A stretch of DNA of 63,313 nucleotides. It comes from Rhodobacteraceae bacterium HLUCCA09 (lineage in GTDB: Bacteria > Pseudomonadota > Alphaproteobacteria > Rhodobacterales > Rhodobacteraceae). The DNA is taken from contig LJNT01000140.1 in NCBI GenBank assembly GCA_001314685.1, positions 42,462 through 105,774 on the forward strand, read 5' to 3'. The notes below the pieces were generated by a model. That model was not told the origin of the DNA, made no database searches, and saw only the letters and a list, made by a program, of their open reading frames with translations. This document shows positions 46,570-57,488 of this stretch, piece by piece. Position numbers and translations under genes: made by a program. Positions within the stretch are counted from its first letter, which is position 1. The number at the start of each line of letters is the position of its first letter.

Positions 46570-46950
46570 GTGGGCGAGGTGGCCATTCTGAATCATGACG
46601 ATGTCGTGCGGCTCGATGCCGGAGCGCTGGCGGCGCTCTACCGCGATCTCGGGCCGCAGGGCGCCGATGCGGTGCTGGCCCGCGCGATGGAGGAGGTGGC
46701 GCTGCGCCTCGACGGCCTGTCGGGGCCGCACCGCTCGGGGCAGTGGGCCGAGCTCGCCCGTCGCGCGCGCGCCCTGCGCGCCATCGCCGAGCAGGTGGGG
46801 ATGACAACGCTAGCCCGCGTCGCCGGCGACGTGGCGGCCTGCGCGGCCCGCTGCGAGGCTCCGGCCCTCGGCGCCACCCTCGCCCGGCTCGACCGCATCG
46901 CTTGCCGCTCGCTGGCCGAGCTGTGGGACGTGCAAGGCACCGGCGGTTGA
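46570..46950 (+). CDS. Conserved hypothetical helical protein upstream of pepA
   Basis: 126 residues from the GTG at 46570 (another GTG at 46579, and one far upstream at 46489, are alternatives). LDAGALAALYRDLGPQGADAVLARAMEEVALRL is followed by helices with LARRARALRAIAEQVGMTTLARVAGDVAAC and RSLAELWDVQ. The pattern resembles small proteins that Roseobacter-group genomes encode beside leucyl aminopeptidase, with a fold reminiscent of an Hpt four-helix bundle, but the phospho-accepting histidine is not evident. Function unknown. Confidence 0.65.
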   Translation: MGEVAILNHDDVVRLDAGALAALYRDLGPQGADAVLARAMEEVALRLDGLSGPHRSGQWAELARRARALRAIAEQVGMTTLARVAGDVAACAARCEAPALGATLARLDRIACRSLAELWDVQGTGG

Positions 46951-47068
46951 GCGCCGGGCAGCGCGCGGGGCGCCGGGGGCAGGGCCCGCCCTGCCTTGCA
47001 CCCGGCGCGCTCGCCGCTAGGGTCCGGCCGTGCGGGGGCCGTCCCCGCGCCGACCGAACGGGATCGCC

Positions 47069-48457
47069 ATGCCAGACGCCGCCGCCCTCGCCTTCGCCGC
47101 GCCCGAACCCGGGGCGACACCGCTCCATGTCGTCTCGGAGGACGCGCTGGAGGACTGGCTGGGTACGCGGGACGAGTCGGTGGCGGGCTGGGCGCGGCGC
47201 GTCGGCTTCACCGGGGCGCTCGGGCAGGCGCATCTGATCCCGACAGGGGACGGCGCGCTGGCCGTCGCGGGCTACGGGACGGCGGCGAAGCGCGCGCGGG
47301 GGCGTTTTCACCTGGCGCAGGCGGCGGCCGGTCTGCCGGGTGGCACCTACGCGCTCGCCACAGAGTTGCCCACGCGCGAGGCGGCGGAGGGGGCGCTGGG
47401 ATGGCTGCTCGCCGGCTACCGCTTCGACCGCTACAAGGCAGCACCGGCGCCGGGCGCCCGCCTGATTGCGCCCGAGGGGGTCGACGCGGCGCGGATCGAG
47501 GCGCTGGCGCGGGCCGAGGCTCTGACCCGAGACCTGATCAACACGCCCGCCTCCGACATGGGGCCGGCGGAGCTGACCGACGCCGCCCGCGCGCTCGCCG
47601 AGGCCCATGGCGCGGCCTGCACCGTGATCGAGGGGGCCGCGCTCGAGCAGGGGTTTCCGCTCATCCACGCGGTCGGGCGCGCCTCGCCGCGCGCGCCTCG
47701 GCTGATCGACATGCGCCATGGCGAGAGCGGGCCGCGGGTGACGCTGGTGGGCAAGGGCGTCTGCTTCGACACCGGCGGGCTGAACCTGAAGCCCGGCGGC
47801 TCGATGGGCCTGATGAAGAAGGACATGGGCGGCGCGGCGACCGTGCTCGGCCTCGCGCAGGCGATCCTCGAGACCGGCCTCGAGGTGCAGCTGCGGGTGC
47901 TGATCCCGGCGGTGGAAAACTCGGTCTCGGGCGCGAGCTTTCGCCCGCAGGACGTGCTGCGCGCGCGCAAGGGCCTGACGGTCGAGGTGAACAACACTGA
48001 CGCCGAGGGGCGGCTGGTGCTGGCCGATGCGCTGACGCTCGCCTGCGAGGAAGAGTGCGATCTGCTCGTCAGCATGGCGACGCTGACGGGGGCGGCGCGG
48101 GTAGCCGTCGGCCCCGACATCGCGCCGTTCTACACCGACGACGACGCGCTGGCGGGGGCACTGCTGGCCGCGGCGGGAGAGGTGGCCGACCCTGTCTGGC
48201 GGATGCCGTTCCACGCGCCCTACGAGGCGCTGATCGAGCCCGCCATCGCCGATCTCGACAACGCGCCGTCGGGGGGCTTCGCCGGCTCGATCACGGCGGC
48301 GCTGTTCCTGCGCCGCTTCGCGCAAGGCGCACCGCGCTACGCCCATTTCGACATCTACGGCTGGCAGCCGCAGCCGGCGCCGGGCCGCCCCAAGGGCGCT
48401 GCCGGTCAGGGCGCGCGGGCGCTGCTCGAGGCGATTCCGGCGGTGCTGGGCGGATGA
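47069..48457 (+). CDS. Leucyl aminopeptidase family protein (M17)
   Basis: 462 residues. The M17 signature NTDAEGRLVLADAL is intact, as are the metal-binding KGVCFDTGGLNLKPGGSMGLMKKDMGG and the catalytic lysine/arginine environment; the N-terminal macrodomain-like part is shorter than in PepA. A cytosolic hexameric di-metal aminopeptidase acting on peptide N-termini. ATG at 47069. Its last bases overlap the next gene's start (ATGA), so it is coupled to the NlpC/P60 peptidase. Confidence 0.92.
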   Translation: MPDAAALAFAAPEPGATPLHVVSEDALEDWLGTRDESVAGWARRVGFTGALGQAHLIPTGDGALAVAGYGTAAKRARGRFHLAQAAAGLPGGTYALATELPTREAAEGALGWLLAGYRFDRYKAAPAPGARLIAPEGVDAARIEALARAEALTRDLINTPASDMGPAELTDAARALAEAHGAACTVIEGAALEQGFPLIHAVGRASPRAPRLIDMRHGESGPRVTLVGKGVCFDTGGLNLKPGGSMGLMKKDMGGAATVLGLAQAILETGLEVQLRVLIPAVENSVSGASFRPQDVLRARKGLTVEVNNTDAEGRLVLADALTLACEEECDLLVSMATLTGAARVAVGPDIAPFYTDDDALAGALLAAAGEVADPVWRMPFHAPYEALIEPAIADLDNAPSGGFAGSITAALFLRRFAQGAPRYAHFDIYGWQPQPAPGRPKGAAGQGARALLEAIPAVLGG

Positions 48458-49290
48458 CCGATCGGCGGAGCCGGCTCGCTAACGACCGCGTCGCGGCGTC
48501 GGAACTGGAGGGCTGGGTCGCCGCGCCCGCCTACGGCAAGGGAGACTGGCGGCGGGTGGTCGTGCCGGTGGCCGACCTGCTCGCCGCGCCAGGGGGCGCG
48601 CGCGACCGGCAGGTGCTCTACGGCCAGCGGATGCGGGTGCTCGAGGTGCACGAGGGCTGGGCCTTCGGCGCAGCGGCCCACGACGGCTATGTTGGCTACG
48701 TCGCGGCCGAGGCGCTGGGCGACGACGTGGCGGCGACTCATCGCGTCGCCGTGCCGGCCACCCATCTCTATCCCGTGCCCGATCTCAAGCGCCGCGAGCG
48801 GGCGTGGCTGTCGTTCGGCTCGGAGCTGCGGGTCGTCTCGGCCTCGGGCGAGTTCTTCGAGACGGTGGAGGGTCTTTTCGTGCCGAAGCCGCATCTGCGC
48901 CCACTGACCGCGCAGTTCGCCGACCCGGTGACGGTGGCGCAGATCTTCTTCGGGGTGCCGTATCTCTGGGGCGGCAACTCGGCTGCGGGGATCGACTGTT
49001 CGGGGCTGGTGCAGGCGGCCTGCCTCGCGGCCGGCATCGACTGCCCCGGCGACACCGACCAGCAGGAGGCGGCATTGGGCGAGACGCTCGAGCCGGGCGT
49101 TCCCGCGGCGCGGGGCGACGTGTATTTCTGGAAGGGCCACGTGGCGCTCGCGGTCGACGGCGAGACGCTGATCCATGCCAACGCCCGCACGATGGCTGTG
49201 ACCTACGAGCCGATCGCGGCGGCCATCGCGCGGATCGAGGCCCAGGGAGAGGGGCCGGTCACGCGGCGGGCACGACTGGCTGCCGCCTGA
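48454..49290 (+). CDS. NlpC/P60 family cysteine peptidase with SH3-like domains
   Basis: 278 residues. Two bacterial SH3-like segments (VLYGQRMRVLEVHEGWAFGAA with YVGYVAAEALG, and WLSFGSELRVVSASGEFFETVEG) precede the NlpC/P60 domain with catalytic cysteine GIDCSGLVQAAC, histidine in WKGHVALAVDG and the third polar residue after it in LIHANARTM. Such enzymes cut gamma-D-Glu-diaminopimelate bonds in muropeptides. No signal peptide, which suggests recycling of peptidoglycan peptides together with the coupled aminopeptidase. Confidence 0.9.
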   Translation: MTDRRSRLANDRVAASELEGWVAAPAYGKGDWRRVVVPVADLLAAPGGARDRQVLYGQRMRVLEVHEGWAFGAAAHDGYVGYVAAEALGDDVAATHRVAVPATHLYPVPDLKRRERAWLSFGSELRVVSASGEFFETVEGLFVPKPHLRPLTAQFADPVTVAQIFFGVPYLWGGNSAAGIDCSGLVQAACLAAGIDCPGDTDQQEAALGETLEPGVPAARGDVYFWKGHVALAVDGETLIHANARTMAVTYEPIAAAIARIEAQGEGPVTRRARLAAA

Positions 49291-49360
49291 GAGCCCGCGA
49301 GCGAGCGCGCTGCCGCCCGAACAGGGCATCGACGCCGGGGCGGAGACCTGCGTCGTTCTG

Positions 49361-49705
49361 CTACTCCACCGCGCGGATCAGCTTGCGCTCGAGCACGCGG
49401 AGCACGGTCTTGAGGTCGTGGCCGCGCTTGAGCACCTGCCCGTCCATGCCGATCACCGCGTACATGCCCTGGCGGGCGCGCAGTTTGGGCCGTTTCTCGA
49501 TGCGGTAGAGCGGGTGCTCCGCCGTGCGACGGAAGACGGAGAACACGGCAACCTCGCGCAGCGCGGAGATACCGTAGTCGCGCCACTCGCCGGCGGCGAC
49601 CATGCGGCCGTAGACCGAGAGGATGAGCCCGAGTTCGCGTCGGTCGAAGGAGACCTGCTCGGGCGCGCGCGCCGAGGGGCCGGGATGCGGCGTGAACATG
49701 TTCAT
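49361..49705 (-). CDS. DUF2794 family protein
   Basis: 114 residues matching the alphaproteobacterial DUF2794 family: [50 protein letters not shown] and [19 protein letters not shown], and [14 protein letters not shown] at the end. Small, basic, no known activity. The ATG at 49705 is preferred because the ten residues before it are unconserved. The structured element at 49848-49920 lies about 140 bp upstream on this strand. Confidence 0.82.
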   Translation of the reverse strand: MNMFTPHPGPSARAPEQVSFDRRELGLILSVYGRMVAAGEWRDYGISALREVAVFSVFRRTAEHPLYRIEKRPKLRARQGMYAVIGMDGQVLKRGHDLKTVLRVLERKLIRAVE

Positions 49706-49847
49706 CGCTCGAGTGTGGGTCGCACTCCACCCCAAATCAAGCGGCGCGTGCGCCGGGGCCGCCCTGCCCCGCTTTCGCCGCGGATTTTCCCCCCGAGCAC
49801 CCCGGGCCGGCCCCGCTCGCGCCGCGACACGGCGACAGGGTGATCGG

Positions 49848-49920
49848 TGTAGACGAGCTTTGGCTCAGCCCGGTGCCACGGAGTAACAGCCCCCACCCAG
49901 TTCGTGGCACCGGGTCTACA
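49848..49920 (+). ncRNA. Candidate structured RNA, three-way junction
   Basis: 73 nt that fold by eye into a closed junction: a 7-bp closing stem TGTAGAC (49848-49854) with GTCTACA (49914-49920), a 4-bp hairpin GAGC-TTTG-GCTC (49855-49866) and an 11-bp stem CCGGTGCCACG (49870-49880) with CGTGGCACCGG (49903-49913) capped by a 22-nt loop. Only three bases (49867-49869) are unpaired at the junction. The element lies 69 bp before truB on the plus strand but its symmetry allows either strand. I do not match it to a known riboswitch or to a tRNA, although closing stem and size resemble one. Strand and function are unresolved. Confidence 0.5.
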
Positions 49921-49989
49921 TCTGCCGAGTTGACCGGCCGGCGCGCCGGCGCTACTCCCCCGCCCTCATCGGACAGACAGGGGCGTGGC

Positions 49990-50904
49990 ATGGCACGCAG
50001 GCGCAAGGGGCGCGACATCTCGGGCTGGGTGATTCTCGACAAGCCGGCCGGCCCGACCTCCACCGCCGTGGTGAACAAGGTGCGCTGGGCCTTCGACGCG
50101 AAGAAGGCCGGCCACGCCGGCACGCTCGACCCGGCGGCGACCGGCGTTCTGGCGGTGGCGCTCGGCGAGGCGACCAAGGTCGTGCCGCTGGTCACCGACG
50201 CGCTCAAGGCCTACCGCTTCACCATGCGCTTCGGGCAGGCGACGACGACCGACGACGCCGAGGGCGACGTGCTGGCGACCTCCGGCGCGCGACCTTCCGA
50301 CGACGCGATCCGCGCCGCGCTGGCCCCCTTCACCGGCTGGATCGAGCAGGTGCCGCCGAAGTATTCCGCCGTGAAGGTCGCGGGCGAACGCGCCTACGAC
50401 CTCGCCCGCGACGACGAACAGTTCGACCTTGCGGCGCGGCCCCTCTTCGTGGACTCGCTCGAGCTCGTGGAGCGACCCGACCCCGACCACGCGGTGCTCG
50501 AGATGGTCTGCGGCAAGGGCGGCTACGTGCGCGCCATCGCGCGCGATCTCGGCGCGGCGCTCGGCTGCCTCGGCCACGTGGTCACGCTGCGTCGGCCCTG
50601 GTCCGGCCCGTTCGAGGCCGGGGGCGCGCTTGCGCTGGAAGAGCTGGAGCGCCTGGCGCGCACGCCGGAGCTCGACGCGCATCTGCGTCCCATCGAGGAC
50701 GGTCTGGCGGGAGTGCCCGAGGCGCGGATGAGCCCGGCGGGTGCCACGCGGCTGCGCAACGGCAATCCCGGCGAGGTGACCCACACCGCCGCCGCCTACG
50801 GCGACACCGCCTGGGCGTCGGAGCGCGGACGCGCGATCGGCCTCGGCACCTACCGCGGGGGCCTGCTGCACCCCACGCGCGTGTTCAACCTCGGGCCGGC
50901 ATGA
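49990..50904 (+). CDS. truB: tRNA pseudouridine-55 synthase
   Basis: 304 residues. Catalytic aspartate in [26 protein letters not shown], then [19 protein letters not shown], the tyrosine-containing [21 protein letters not shown] and the conserved [13 protein letters not shown] and LRRPWSGPF. Makes pseudouridine 55 in the T-loop of tRNAs. The ATG at 49990 gives [19 protein letters not shown], the family's standard opening. The stop overlaps the next start (ATGA). Confidence 0.96.
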   Translation: MARRRKGRDISGWVILDKPAGPTSTAVVNKVRWAFDAKKAGHAGTLDPAATGVLAVALGEATKVVPLVTDALKAYRFTMRFGQATTTDDAEGDVLATSGARPSDDAIRAALAPFTGWIEQVPPKYSAVKVAGERAYDLARDDEQFDLAARPLFVDSLELVERPDPDHAVLEMVCGKGGYVRAIARDLGAALGCLGHVVTLRRPWSGPFEAGGALALEELERLARTPELDAHLRPIEDGLAGVPEARMSPAGATRLRNGNPGEVTHTAAAYGDTAWASERGRAIGLGTYRGGLLHPTRVFNLGPA

Positions 50905-51407
50905 TCACCCGGCAGGCGCTGAAGGGTGACGCGCCCTCGACGGCTACCTATTCCGACTGCGAGCGCTACCGCTATACGCTGACCCGCGAATGGGCGCCCG
51001 AGCGGGGGCGGCTGCTGTGCGTCATGCTCAACCCCTCGACCGCGACCGAGGCGCAGAACGATCCCACGGTGGAGCGCTGCGAGCGGCGGGCGCGCGCACT
51101 CGGCTACGGCGCGTTCCGTGTCTGCAACATCTTCGCCTGGCGCGCGACCGACCCCAAGGTGCTGCGCACCCTCCGCGACCCGGTCGGCCCCGGGAACGAC
51201 GCCGCCATCCTCGACGGTGCGACCTGGGCCGACGCGGTGCTCTGCGCCTGGGGCAGCCACGGCGCCCACCAAGGGCGGGGGCCAGAGGTGGAGCGGCTGC
51301 TGCGCGCGACTGGGGCGCCGCTCTGCCACCTCGGGCTGACGAAACAGGGCCACCCCCGACACCCCCTCTACGTCGCCTACGCCAAGGACCCGACCGACTG
51401 GCGCTGA
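50901..51407 (+). CDS. DUF1643 domain protein
   Basis: 168 residues. The DUF1643 pattern is clear: [72 protein letters not shown] and the C-terminal [15 protein letters not shown]. The family is widespread, without an established activity; the nucleotide-hydrolase-like or uracil-glycosylase-like resemblance sometimes proposed is not something I can test here. Translationally coupled to truB through an ATGA overlap. Confidence 0.88.
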   Translation: MITRQALKGDAPSTATYSDCERYRYTLTREWAPERGRLLCVMLNPSTATEAQNDPTVERCERRARALGYGAFRVCNIFAWRATDPKVLRTLRDPVGPGNDAAILDGATWADAVLCAWGSHGAHQGRGPEVERLLRATGAPLCHLGLTKQGHPRHPLYVAYAKDPTDWR

Positions 51408-51468
51408 TCCCATCGCGGGGACGGGACAGGCGCGGGGCAGGCAGCATGCCAGGCCGGACCGGGCGCCT

Positions 51469-51485
51469 CCCAGCCGCTGGCTGGG
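51469..51485. terminator. Short hairpin between convergent genes
   Basis: A perfect 7-bp stem with 3-nt loop (CCCAGCC-GCT-GGCTGGG) midway between the DUF1643 stop and the aldehyde dehydrogenase stop. No U tract on either strand. A bidirectional terminator is plausible by position only. Confidence 0.35.
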
Positions 51486-51537
51486 CCCGCATCGGGCCGG
51501 GCTGCGCCCGCCGGGCCGGTGGTGCTGCCGTCGCGCC

Positions 51538-52989
51538 CTATTCGGCGGCGATGTCCTCTGGCCAGCCCGAGACGGCCTTGACCTCGCAGAACTCGTCGAG
51601 GCCCCAGACCCCGCCCTCGCGGCCGTTGCCGGACGCCTTCATGCCACCGAAGGGCGAGCCCTGCGCGCGGCTCCTGCCGTTCATCTCGACCATTCCAGAG
51701 CGCAGCCGTTTCGCCAGCCGCACCCGCCGCGCGGCATCCGAGGACTGCACGTAGTTGGTCAGCCCGTACTCGGTGTCGTTGGCGATCCTCACCGCGTCCT
51801 CCTCCGTCTCGAAGGGGATGATCGACAGCACGGGGCCGAAGATCTCTTCGCGCGCGATGGTCATGTCGTTGGTCACGTCGGCGAAGACGGTGGGGCGCAC
51901 GTAGTAGCCCCGGTTCAGGCCCTCGGGCCGGCCGAGACCGCCCGCGACCAGCCGCGCGCCCTCGTCAAGGCCCTGCTGGATCAGGCCCTGCACCTTGTCC
52001 CATTGCTGCTGGCTGACGACCGGGCCGATATGCCGCCCCGGCTCGTGGCCGCTCGCCACCCTCGTCTCCTCCGCCGTCTGGCGGGCGATCTCCACCGCGT
52101 CGTCGTATATCGACCGCTCCACCAGCATCCGCGTCGGCGCGTTGCAGGACTGACCGGTATTGTTGAACACCGACCGCGTGCCGCGCCTGACCGCGCGCTC
52201 GTCGGCATCGGCGAAGATGAGGTTGGCGCCCTTGCCGCCAAGCTCGAGGCTCACCCGCTTAAGCGTGTCGGCCGCGGCCTTGGTGATGGCGATGCCCGCC
52301 CGCGTCGAACCGGTGAACGACACCATGTCGACATCGGGGTGCACCGAGAGCTGGGTGCCCACGCCCGCCCCATCGCCGTTGACCATGTTGAACACGCCCC
52401 TGGGCCAGCCCGCCGTCTCGACGCACTCGGCAAAGACGATGGACGACAGCGGCGCGATCTCGGAGGGCTTGAGCACCATCGTGCAGCCGACGGCCGCGGC
52501 GTAGGCCACTTTGAGCGTCACCTGGTTCATCGGCCAGTTCCACGGCGTGATCATGCCCACCACCCCGATCGGATCCATCAGGATTCGGTCGGTGGGCGCG
52601 TGCGGCCCGAGCGGGCGCACCGGCTCGAACTCTTTCGCCGCGGCGATGGCCGCCTGGATGTGGCCGGTGCCCGCGGGCTGCTGCGAGCCGCGGGCAAGGT
52701 CGATGGGCGCGCCCATCTCGAGGCTGATCGCCTCGGCCATCGCGTCGGCACGCGCCTCGTAGGCCTCGAGCAGCGCCTCGAGGTGACCGATCCGCTCGGC
52801 GATGGGACGCGCCGCCCAGTCGTCGAAGGCGGCGCGGGCGGCGGCAACGGCACGGTCGGTGTCGGCCTGCTGACCCAGCGAGATCACCGCGACCTCCTCC
52901 TCGGTCGAGGGGTCGATCACGGGAAGATCGCACGATTCGGCCGGGTCGACCCACGCGCCGTCGATGTAGAACTGTCGTCTCTGGAGCAT
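51538..52989 (-). CDS. NAD(P)-dependent aldehyde dehydrogenase family protein
   Basis: 483 residues. FYIDGAWVDPAESCDLPVIDPST at the N-terminus, the cofactor loop FTGSTRAGIAITKAA, catalytic glutamate in SLELGGKGANLIF, nucleophilic cysteine in FNNTGQSCNAPTRM and the late EEIFGPVLSIIPF. Oxidises an aldehyde to the acid; substrate unknown, but the broad ALDH (1.2.1.3-like) class fits. The ATG at 52989 stands behind an AGGAGG, so the longer frame upstream is not used. Divergent from the peroxiredoxin. Confidence 0.94.
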   Translation of the reverse strand: MLQRRQFYIDGAWVDPAESCDLPVIDPSTEEEVAVISLGQQADTDRAVAAARAAFDDWAARPIAERIGHLEALLEAYEARADAMAEAISLEMGAPIDLARGSQQPAGTGHIQAAIAAAKEFEPVRPLGPHAPTDRILMDPIGVVGMITPWNWPMNQVTLKVAYAAAVGCTMVLKPSEIAPLSSIVFAECVETAGWPRGVFNMVNGDGAGVGTQLSVHPDVDMVSFTGSTRAGIAITKAAADTLKRVSLELGGKGANLIFADADERAVRRGTRSVFNNTGQSCNAPTRMLVERSIYDDAVEIARQTAEETRVASGHEPGRHIGPVVSQQQWDKVQGLIQQGLDEGARLVAGGLGRPEGLNRGYYVRPTVFADVTNDMTIAREEIFGPVLSIIPFETEEDAVRIANDTEYGLTNYVQSSDAARRVRLAKRLRSGMVEMNGRSRAQGSPFGGMKASGNGREGGVWGLDEFCEVKAVSGWPEDIAAE

Positions 52990-53164
52990 CTGAGCCTCCT
53001 GCAGGTGCCGGACGCGCGTTCCTCGGCTACCGGGGCCGAAGAGACGCGCGTTTGCAACAAAGGTGGCACCTGCGAACGCTTGCCGCAATGGGCGCGGCGC
53101 CCCTTGTCCCTCGGGCGGCGCGTGGGCAGATGCGGTCCGAATTCAATAGCGAAGGAGGCCGCTC

Positions 53165-53821
53165 ATGGGTCTGCGCATCAACGACATCGTGCCCGACTTC
53201 ACCGCCGACTCGAACGTCGGCACCATCAGTTTCCACGACTGGATCGGCGACAGCTGGGCCATCCTGTTCTCGCACCCGAAGGATTTCACGCCCGTCTGCA
53301 CGACCGAGTTCGGCGCGGTGGCGCAGCTCGCCGCCGAGTGGGAGAAGCGGAACACCAAGGTGATCGGCGTGTCGGTCGACGGGGTGGAAGAGCACTGCAA
53401 GTGGATCGCCGACATCGAGACGGTCGGCGGGGCCGACGTGACCTTCCCGATCATCGCCGACGACAAGCTCGACGTGTCCAAGCTCTACGACATGCTGCCC
53501 GCCGACGCCTACCTCCCCGACGGGCGCACGGCGGCCGACAGCGCCTCGGTGCGCTCGGTCTTCATCATCTCGCCCGACAAGAAGCTGCAGCTGTCGATGA
53601 CCTACCCGATGTCGGTCGGCCGCAACTTCGGCGAAATCCTGCGGGCGCTCGACGCGCTGCAGGCCACCTGGCAGACGCCCGTCGCCACGCCGGCCAACTG
53701 GATGGTCGGCCAGGACGTGATCATCGCGCTCTCGGTCAGCGACGACGACGCACGGGCCAGGTTCGGCGAATACGAGGTGGTGCTGCCCTACCTGCGCAAG
53801 GCGAAGCTGCCCGCAGCCTGA
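53165..53821 (+). CDS. 1-Cys peroxiredoxin (Prx6 type)
   Basis: 218 residues. The peroxidatic cysteine is in FSHPKDFTPVCTTEFGAVAQ; the C-terminal extension with YPMSVGRNFGEILRALDALQ and TPANWMVGQDVII marks the Prx6/AhpC2 subgroup that has no resolving cysteine. Reduces hydrogen peroxide and organic peroxides in the cytoplasm. GAAGGAGG precedes the ATG at 53165. Followed by a good terminator at 53865. Confidence 0.95.
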   Translation: MGLRINDIVPDFTADSNVGTISFHDWIGDSWAILFSHPKDFTPVCTTEFGAVAQLAAEWEKRNTKVIGVSVDGVEEHCKWIADIETVGGADVTFPIIADDKLDVSKLYDMLPADAYLPDGRTAADSASVRSVFIISPDKKLQLSMTYPMSVGRNFGEILRALDALQATWQTPVATPANWMVGQDVIIALSVSDDDARARFGEYEVVLPYLRKAKLPAA

Positions 53822-53864
53822 AGAGAGCACGCGCCGGCATCGCGCGACGTCATCGCGCCACGGG

Positions 53865-53890
53865 GGAGGCACAAAGCCTCCCCTTTTTCG
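53865..53890 (+). terminator. Rho-independent terminator after the peroxiredoxin
   Basis: GGGGAGGC and GCCTCCCC form a perfect 8-bp stem with an ACAAA loop, followed by five T. Located 44 bp downstream of the stop codon. Confidence 0.92.
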
Positions 53891-54004
53891 TTTCATACTG
53901 TGACCTCGTTGCACTTGCGCAGGGCGCGGCCGCAGGCAATCAAGCGGCGCGTGCGTCAAGAAACCCTGTCGAGCAGAATCGAACAGAGACTTGGAGACGC
54001 GCAT

Positions 54005-54589
54005 ATGACGACCCGACGCCAATTCATCGGCACCGCCGCCGCCACGGCCGGCCTGCTGTCCGCTCCAGCGATTCTGCAGGCCGCCGAAGGGCCTGAGGCC
54101 ACGACGCAATACCAGGTGCCCGAGCGCTTCATGCCGAAGACGGTGCGGGTCAAGCAGTCGTTCACGGCGGGCGAAGTCCACATCGTGACCTCACGGCACT
54201 ACCTCTACTACATGCTCGGTGAGGGCCAGGCTCTGCGCTACGGCGTGGCGGTGGGCGCCGAAGGCATGAACTTCCGCGGCTCGGCCGTGGTGGGCCGCAA
54301 GGCGGAATGGCCCTCGTGGCGGCCGACCCAGGCCATGATCGAGCGAGAGCCCGAAAAATACGGGCCGCTTGCCGGCGGCATGGAAGGAGGCCCCGACAAC
54401 CCGCTGGGCGCGCGCGCGCTCTATCTCTACCGGGGTGGCCGCGACACGGCCTACCGCATCCACGGCACGCCGCAGCCCTGGACGATCGGGCGCTCGGTGT
54501 CGTCGGGCTGCATCCGCATGGTCAACGACCACGTCATCGACCTGTACCAGCGCGTGCCGGTCGGGGCGCGCGTGACCGTCTATTCCTGA
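54005..54589 (+). CDS. L,D-transpeptidase (YkuD domain)
   Basis: 194 residues. A Tat-like signal (TTRRQFIGTAAATAGLLSAPAILQA) leads into the YkuD catalytic domain: RHYLYYMLGEGQALRYGVAVG, then the catalytic block YRIHGTPQPWTIGRSVSSGCIRM with histidine and cysteine. It crosslinks meso-diaminopimelate residues of peptidoglycan or attaches proteins to it, in the periplasm. ATG at 54005; CTTGGAGACGCG upstream is a usable ribosome site. Monocistronic by appearance. Confidence 0.93.
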   Translation: MTTRRQFIGTAAATAGLLSAPAILQAAEGPEATTQYQVPERFMPKTVRVKQSFTAGEVHIVTSRHYLYYMLGEGQALRYGVAVGAEGMNFRGSAVVGRKAEWPSWRPTQAMIEREPEKYGPLAGGMEGGPDNPLGARALYLYRGGRDTAYRIHGTPQPWTIGRSVSSGCIRMVNDHVIDLYQRVPVGARVTVYS

Positions 54590-54686
54590 CGGTCAGCGAT
54601 CCTTAAAGATTACTTGAAAGAATCAGAACCAGTCTTCCTCCCCCAGCGTTCAAGGTCGTTTCGGCCTTGCTCGACAGGGGGGAAGA

Positions 54687-54944
54687 ATGTCCGAGTTCCA
54701 TGATCGTCTCGATGCCGTTCACGCCGAGGTGCAGGAGGCGGGGCACGAGTCCACGGCGACGCTCGACCGCATGCTGAGCGCGCTCGCGCGTGCCGACCTG
54801 CCCGAAGGCGTCCGACGCCTGCCCACCTCGCGGATGCGCCCCGGTCCACACCTCGCCCCACAGGTCGACATTGGCGCCACCAGCCCGGTCGGAGCGGGCG
54901 GCCGCCAGGCGCAGCCCGCGCGATGGAGCCTGGTCGCACGCTGA
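54687..54944 (+). CDS. Small hypothetical protein
   Basis: 85 codons starting at an ATG preceded by AGGGGGGAAGA, an excellent purine-rich ribosome site. The first 45 residues (MSEFHDRLDAVHAEVQEAGH, then ATLDRMLSALARADLPEGV) would be a helix; the second half is Pro/Gly/Ala-rich and shows no pattern. Upstream is an AT-richer stretch (54598-54630) that could hold a promoter, and a strong terminator follows at 54973. No family recognised. Confidence 0.5.
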   Translation: MSEFHDRLDAVHAEVQEAGHESTATLDRMLSALARADLPEGVRRLPTSRMRPGPHLAPQVDIGATSPVGAGGRQAQPARWSLVAR

Positions 54945-54972
54945 ATGCGCCGCCCCGCTTGCACGCCCGAGT

Positions 54973-55000
54973 AAAAAGCCCCGGCCTCGGCCGGGGCTTT
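54973..55000. terminator. Bidirectional Rho-independent terminator
   Basis: A 10-bp stem (AGCCCCGGCC / GGCCGGGGCT) with a 2-nt loop, five A on the left and TTT on the right, so it can terminate both the small gene at 54687 on the plus strand and pnp on the minus strand. Confidence 0.92.
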
Positions 55001-55027
55001 CGCGGTCTCGAGGGGGCAGGAGGGGCC

Positions 55028-57160
<2,133 letters not shown>

Positions 57161-57175
57161 GCGTCTATCCTGTCA

Positions 57176-57207
57176 GGGAGCGCTCCCGGGCGGATCCCGG
57201 GTCTCCC
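57176..57207 (-). promoter_or_regulatory. pnp leader hairpin
   Basis: CCCGGG (57185-57190) and CCCGGG (57196-57201) pair around a 5-nt loop and are flanked by GGGAG/CTCCC, giving an 11-bp stem with a small internal bulge. It ends 16 bases before the pnp ATG. In enterobacteria a leader stem at this place is cut by RNase III and lets PNPase repress itself; the same use here is inference by position. Confidence 0.55.
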
Positions 57208-57458
57208 AAGGTCAAATGGCGGCCCCATTGCCGCCGACCCCTATCCTGTCGCACGCGCCCGGGGTCAAAGGCGTCACGTCTCAGATGTGGCGCGCTTACA
57301 GGTTTTCGAGAGGTTTGGAAACGGGCGAGTTCGCGGCGGAGCGGTGCGCCGCGCCCAGAGAGGCGCGGCGGGCGTGCCGGGAACCGCTGCATGGCCCCGG
57401 ACGGGCCGGAGCGCGAGACGCGGCAACGCAACCGGGTGCCTGACACCGAAAGTTCGCC

Positions 57459-57478
57459 GGCGGCCCGGACGGGCCGCC
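57459..57478 (-). terminator. Hairpin terminator after rpsO
   Basis: A perfect 9-bp stem GGCGGCCCG / CGGGCCGCC with a 2-nt loop, starting 11 bp beyond the rpsO stop; on the minus strand it is followed by GGCGAACTTT, a weak T-rich end. Partial read-through to pnp is likely. Confidence 0.6.
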
Positions 57479-57488
57479 GCGCGAGCAG

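Noticed and set aside
49848-49920. Reading the three-way-junction element as a tRNA
   Set aside because: Size and 7-bp closing stem fit, but there is an 11-bp arm instead of separate anticodon and T arms, no T-loop consensus and no usable anticodon loop.
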